Assembly (NCBI GenBank): GCA_027029065.1
Contig: JALVGO010000119.1
Location: 1-11,794, forward strand
Direction of reading: 5' to 3'
DNA length: 11,794 bases
DNA from: Sulfurovum sp.
GTDB taxonomy: Bacteria > Campylobacterota > Campylobacteria > Campylobacterales > Sulfurovaceae
The first letter of the stretch is position 1. Each line of letters starts with the position of its first letter. The notes below the pieces were generated by a model. The model did not search any database. It had not been told where the DNA came from and was given only the letters and a program-made list of their open reading frames with translations. Both the position numbers and the translations under genes were made by a program. Below are positions 9,102 through 11,794 of this stretch, one piece after another.

Positions 9102-9130
9102 TTGACAAACGGTCATCTTTAATGTATTAT
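9102..9130 (+). promoter_or_regulatory. mazEF promoter
   Basis: TTGACA at 9102-9107, a 17-base spacer, and TATTAT at 9125-9130 make a near-consensus sigma-70 promoter with a full -35, unlike the -10-only promoters of its neighbours. Transcription would start near 9136-9138. The leader carries AGGAGG at 9150-9155 before the mazE ATG. Confidence 0.75.
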
Positions 9131-9132
9131 TA

Positions 9133-9142
9133 TGTATATACA
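9133..9142. promoter_or_regulatory. candidate MazE/MazEF operator palindrome
   Basis: TGTATATACA is a perfect 10-bp palindrome placed exactly over the predicted transcription start. MazE antitoxins bind such sites and repress their own operon together with MazF. The assignment is by position and symmetry. Confidence 0.5.
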
Positions 9143-9162
9143 CAAAAACAGGAGGATTTGGT

Positions 9163-9399
9163 ATGACTGTTGCATTAAAAAAATGGGGTAACTCTCTTGC
9201 TTTGAGAATACCAAAAGATATAGCCAATACGCTTCTTGTACAAAACAATACCCTTATGGAATTAAATATTGAGAATGGCGTCTTGATAGTTAAACCTAAA
9301 AAGAGTCATTTGTTAGAAGAGTTGGTTTCTAAAATCAATAGTGAAAACCTACATAAAGAGGTAGATACCGGTCGGAGTGTGGGTAATGAAGAGTGGTGA
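9163..9399 (+). CDS. mazE: MazE-like antitoxin (AbrB/SpoVT fold)
   Basis: The 78-aa protein has an N-terminal swapped-hairpin DNA-binding domain at about residues 1-47 (ALKKWGNSLALRIPKDIAN, then ENGVLIVKPKK), typical of MazE/PemI. A short charged C-terminus (48-78) should wrap around and inhibit MazF. As a labile antitoxin it neutralises the toxin and autorepresses the operon, probably through the palindrome at 9133. An AGGAGG ribosome-binding site 7 bases upstream fixes the ATG. The C-terminal coding sequence overlaps the toxin start by 14 bases. Base composition is more AT-rich than topA, which fits a mobile module. Confidence 0.92.
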   Translation: MTVALKKWGNSLALRIPKDIANTLLVQNNTLMELNIENGVLIVKPKKSHLLEELVSKINSENLHKEVDTGRSVGNEEW

Positions 9400-9730
9400 C
9401 TATATACCCGATAGAGGAGATATAGTATGGCTCAATTTTACTCCACAGGCTGGGCATGAACAAAGGGGTAAACGACCTGCTTTAATTCTTTCTCCTAAAA
9501 TGTATAACGAAAAGACCTCTTTGTGTATCTGTTTGCCTATTACTTCCAAAATAAAGGGGTATCCATTTGAAGTAATGCTTCCTGAAGATTTACCTATTCA
9601 AGGTGTCATTTTGTCTGACCAAATTAAAAATTTGGATTTTTCTGCACGAGAAGTTGGTTTTGTCTGTAAAGTGAACAGTCATATTATTGGGGCTGTTCAA
9701 AAAAATATTTGGGCATTGGTTGGAGAATAA
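9386..9730 (+). CDS. mazF: MazF endoribonuclease toxin
   Basis: MazF cleaves single-stranded RNA at short sequence motifs and stops growth when MazE is lost. From the ATG at 9386 the protein has 114 aa and aligns with E. coli MazF nearly end to end: YIPDRGDIVWLNF, HEQRGKRPALILSPKMYN, CLPITSKIKGYPFEV, LSDQIKNLDF. The catalytic residues of E. coli MazF (Glu24, Arg29, Thr52) correspond to Glu25, Arg30 and Thr53 here, so the toxin looks active. An upstream GTG at 9377 would add three residues, but the ATG with GGAG nine bases before it fits the family N-terminus better. It is translationally coupled to mazE. The cleavage motif cannot be read from sequence. Confidence 0.96.
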   Translation: MKSGDYIPDRGDIVWLNFTPQAGHEQRGKRPALILSPKMYNEKTSLCICLPITSKIKGYPFEVMLPEDLPIQGVILSDQIKNLDFSAREVGFVCKVNSHIIGAVQKNIWALVGE

Positions 9731-10049
9731 GGTATTATTAGGGCATCCGAAAAGAGGAGGTGTTGGCGACGAAGTTTGTGTTTATGAAATAAGGGCGTTC
9801 CAATAGGTCATTTTTTTAATCGGCTTGATGGTGTTGTTGGGCAATACACTATTGATAATGTGAAGTGAGCCTGCTTAGTAGTAGCATTAGCATCATCTGA
9901 CCCCGTATTCCATCTGACCCCGTATTCCCGTATTCCTGGTCTGGTCTGTAACTTCCCACTCCAAAAATCTCATTTTTTCGCCCTCCTTTTTCTGTCGCTA
10001 ACAAACAAAGCTTTGCCTTTATTGAAACAGTATTATTTGCCATATTTAT
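9731..10049. other. gene-free region after mazF
   Basis: I see no credible gene here. It holds the tandem repeat at 9894-9935 and a short palindrome CAAAGCTTTG at 10006-10015. It also has a minus-strand mini-ORF (9893-9973) with a good GGAGGG site, encoding 26 residues that run into the repeats. No clear rho-independent terminator for mazF is visible. The texture fits decayed mobile-element flank. Confidence 0.6.
9894..9935. repeat. tandem 17-bp repeat of the GGGGTCAG type, two copies plus a partial copy
   Basis: CATCTGACCCCGTATTC occurs at 9894-9910 and, with no gap, at 9911-9927, followed by a partial CCGTATTC at 9928-9935. On the minus strand it reads GAATACGGGGTCAGATG. Motifs of the form GAATACGGGGTCAG are, to my recollection, common next to REP-associated (IS200-like, Y1) transposase genes in proteobacteria. 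A small GGTCT repeat follows at about 9938. Confidence 0.85.
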
Positions 10050-11147
10050 TTACTTTAAAGAGTAGGCAAGTATAAGCCCGAATGTTATAAACGGTTGAAC
10101 CAGTATCCAAAAAGCTTTTTCAGAAAATTTAGTCAATTCTTTCAAGACGGTGCTTTCGGTTTTTACAACTTTTAACTTGTTGCTGTTTTGATACTTAACT
10201 ACAAACATAACTTTTTCTCTTCCGTCAACAATGCTATCTGAATCATGCAAGCGATCAGATAGAAAGTAAGCTTTATCGGGTGTATGCTTAAATTTTATCA
10301 TATATTTGCGAAAAAGCCATCCTATATTATTATTAAGCCATGTCGCACTGTTTTTGGTATCCGATATTATGTAGCAAGAATCGTATGTTATTGTAGAAAT
10401 ATCTATTTTATAATTATTTCCTGGTGCTATCTCTATTTTGTTTAAAACTTTTCTTGTTCTTTTTTCGCCGACATAGCGACTGCTTTTGCGAAAATTTATA
10501 ATATTGTCGGGATTATATTTTTTAACCGGTTCTTTGCTGACAATTTTTTTAATATTTATAGTCGCTTTTAACTCCTCAACCAACTCTTTTGTTTTTAAAT
10601 TAAAAACTTTAATAATGCTTCTATTGTCGTTTTTTTCTAAAACTGCTAAATAATCTTGGTAAATACCAGGAAGCTCTTTGTAATATTCATTGTAAAGATA
10701 TATATTCTTTGGATTTTTTAAATTTTCTAAATAAAGCGTTGGTTGTAAAACTTTAGTTTCCATTTTTATGTCTAATTTTGATAAATAAACTTTTGAATTG
10801 GCAAGAAAGCCGATAATAAAAAACTTCTCCTTCTTTTTGCCTACTTTAATATGTCTATGCACGGTAATTCTTGTAATATTTTCTAAACCGTCTATTTTTA
10901 TAATTTTAGTAATTTTACTTTTGCGTATATTATAAATATATATTTTGTTATCTTCCGATAATATATAAAATCTGCCGCCGTATTTAATAAAATCTTTTAC
11001 CGAAATATCGGAAAATATTTTGCTTCTTTCCGCGTCTTCTTTTACTACAATAGTCGGATTAAAATATTTTAGAGATATTTTATTAAAACCCCAAAAAAAT
11101 GCTACCGACACAGCATAAATTAAAATAAATATTTTAAAAGTTTTCAT
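10050..11147 (-). CDS. AT-rich hypothetical protein, membrane-anchored, possibly beta-propeller
   Basis: I do not recognise this 365-aa protein. It has a hydrophobic N-terminal segment (about 4-20) that could be a signal anchor, and a second hydrophobic stretch at the extreme C-terminus (346-365). The large middle part is Lys/Ile/Asn-rich. It contains repeated strand-like units such as GGRFYILSEDNKIYIYNI (57-74), FFIIGFLANSKVYLSKLDI and DYLAVLEKNDNRSIIKVFNL. The pattern (readout strand, short turn, label strand) recalls a beta-propeller, probably outside the membrane. Composition is far more AT-rich than the chromosome genes to the left, a sign of transfer. The ribosome-binding site is weak (ATAGGC). 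It follows the zinc-ribbon gene after 20 bases on the same strand, so the two probably form one transcript. Confidence 0.75.
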   Translation of the reverse strand: MKTFKIFILIYAVSVAFFWGFNKISLKYFNPTIVVKEDAERSKIFSDISVKDFIKYGGRFYILSEDNKIYIYNIRKSKITKIIKIDGLENITRITVHRHIKVGKKKEKFFIIGFLANSKVYLSKLDIKMETKVLQPTLYLENLKNPKNIYLYNEYYKELPGIYQDYLAVLEKNDNRSIIKVFNLKTKELVEELKATINIKKIVSKEPVKKYNPDNIINFRKSSRYVGEKRTRKVLNKIEIAPGNNYKIDISTITYDSCYIISDTKNSATWLNNNIGWLFRKYMIKFKHTPDKAYFLSDRLHDSDSIVDGREKVMFVVKYQNSNKLKVVKTESTVLKELTKFSEKAFWILVQPFITFGLILAYSLK

Positions 11148-11167
11148 ATTGCCTATCTTTTTTGTTA

Positions 11168-11578
11168 TTACGCATGAAGATTTGAACCGTTAAACAGCCA
11201 CATTGATAGTGCTGTTATAGTATCCGAGACAATTAAAGCAGTTACAAGTTTCACAGCATGCTTTTTATACTCTTTTTTCTTGTAAAATTTAATCAAAAAA
11301 TAAATCGATAAAATATTTCCGATAACTAAAGATATAAAAAATATTATCAGCAAAAGCTCTGTAATTGGCAATATAATAATAAGTACCATAGCCAATATTA
11401 GTGATATAGGCGATAGTATGTTTGCCAAAAGTCCCATTTTGTATATTTTCATAATTTTCTTATTAGGGTCTATCGTTTTCTTCTTGGGAATATCTTCCGG
11501 CTTTATGCAGTTTTTACAAATACCATATGCCATCTCGTGCGCCCCGTAAACCTCGCCACACCTTTTACATTGACCCAT
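11168..11578 (-). CDS. AT-rich hypothetical zinc-ribbon membrane protein
   Basis: This 136-aa protein starts with a compact zinc-ribbon-like motif: C4-K-R-C7 and C21-K-N-C24, with EVYGAHEMAYGI between. After a basic linker (30-48) come three predicted transmembrane helices at about 49-70, 73-97 and 109-129, joined by a Lys-rich loop (98-110). The layout, a cytosolic zinc ribbon on a small membrane domain, occurs in many unrelated proteins of unknown role, so no function is assigned. The start has AGGATAAG about 11 bases upstream. It is strongly AT-rich like the gene that follows it and unlike the rest of the window. It is the first gene of a probable two-gene unit. Confidence 0.78.
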   Translation of the reverse strand: MGQCKRCGEVYGAHEMAYGICKNCIKPEDIPKKKTIDPNKKIMKIYKMGLLANILSPISLILAMVLIIILPITELLLIIFFISLVIGNILSIYFLIKFYKKKEYKKHAVKLVTALIVSDTITALSMWLFNGSNLHA

Positions 11579-11634
11579 TTTATAACTTATCCTAAGTTAC
11601 GCATGAAAATAAAAATAAAGGTGATAATGATGAC

Positions 11635-11794
11635 TCATCTCCTGTTCCTCCTGATCACACTATTTACCGCCGACTGTGAATGCCAATACTTTAGCAATCA
11701 TGTGCTGAGAGTAGCCTTATTCATGTATTTTGATAGCAACTGTGGAAGAGGCATGCTACTTTGGCATTAATCGGATGTGAAGGTCGAAGGGGGG
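11635..11794 (-). pseudogene. decayed C-terminal helix-turn-helix of a transposase (probably REP-associated/Y1 type)
   Basis: Reading the minus strand from the window edge gives VAIKIHE, a TAA stop, then GYSQHMIAKVLA. A shifted frame then gives SQSAVNSVIRRNRR and a TGA at 11635-11637. Adding one G and one T in two short homopolymer runs rejoins the frames as KVLGISQSAVN. Changing one base restores HEYGYSQ. The result is a convincing helix-turn-helix of the kind found at the C-terminus of IS200-like REP-associated transposases. A further TAG lies upstream (after RLMPK). The rest of the gene is outside the window. Alternative: the HTH of another transposase or a phage regulator. Confidence 0.5.

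Noticed and set aside
9791..9868. Forward peptide KGVPIGHFFNRLDGVV, vaguely like the PIG region of retron-type reverse transcriptases
   Set aside because: Only a few residues agree, stops flank it on both sides, and the YxDD active site or any other RT motif is missing.
9893..9973. Minus-strand mini-ORF (26 aa) with a strong GGAGGG site
   Set aside because: Its second half is translated repeat sequence. It may be the start of a gene cut off by an insertion, but there is too little left to call one.
9849..10043. Minus-strand 64-codon ORF after mazF
   Set aside because: It runs through the tandem 17-bp repeats, has no family-like sequence and no good ribosome-binding site at its first ATG; it reads like chance coding in repeat DNA.
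11168..11607. Integron cassette with attC sites around the zinc-ribbon gene
   Set aside because: The repeated GCGTAAC-like ends deviate from the RYYYAAC/GTTRRRY core, no folded attC is visible and no integrase is in the window.
11603..11770. Forward ORF near the window end with a hydrophobic N-terminus
   Set aside because: It lies antisense to the transposase remnant, which explains the same bases better, and its cysteine-rich tail resembles no family I know.

Overview
The window looks like chromosome from a Campylobacterota bacterium, most likely of the Sulfurovum/Sulfurimonas type. The evidence is the epsilon-type biotin synthase N-terminus, a topA-bioB-transporter gene order and an eno-(small membrane coiled coil)-(periplasmic protein) order that match what I recall from Campylobacter jejuni, and promoters with a TTTAAGTAT box plus a T-rich stretch before the -10 hexamer. 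Genus is inference; no rRNA is present.

Layout. (1) 1-1413: the 3' part of a DUF2339 multi-pass membrane protein gene, broken by a one-base frameshift and two in-frame stops. (2) 1442-2439: a small lipoprotein (-) and a secreted YkuD L,D-transpeptidase (+), divergent from a shared intergenic region. (3) 2523-4792: a compact operon of enolase, a FtsB/DivIC-like protein and an acidic, TolA-like periplasmic coiled-coil protein carrying one bacterial N-glycosylation sequon. (4) 4780-8983: a minus-strand operon transcribed topA -> bioB -> CPA2-type antiporter, with zero gap at the first junction and a 14-base overlap at the second. Its 3' end overlaps the 3' end of the enolase operon by 13 bases, inside a perfect 9-bp inverted repeat. 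(5) 9102-9730: a complete mazEF toxin-antitoxin module with a near-consensus promoter and a 10-bp palindrome at its start site. (6) 9731-11794: an accessory tail. It holds a tandem 17-bp repeat of the GGGGTCAG type, two strongly AT-rich minus-strand genes of unknown function (a single-pass, possibly beta-propeller protein and a zinc-ribbon membrane protein), and a decayed transposase C-terminal helix-turn-helix at the window edge.

Regions 2-4 are housekeeping: glycolysis, cell-wall and division-linked envelope proteins, DNA topology, biotin and ion homeostasis. The most novel material is the AT-rich gene pair, which is framed by transposase debris on one side and by transposase-type repeats on the other, next to mazEF. 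That arrangement suggests an acquired, possibly mobile insertion. I cannot assign a function to the pair, and calling it a system would go beyond what the sequence shows.
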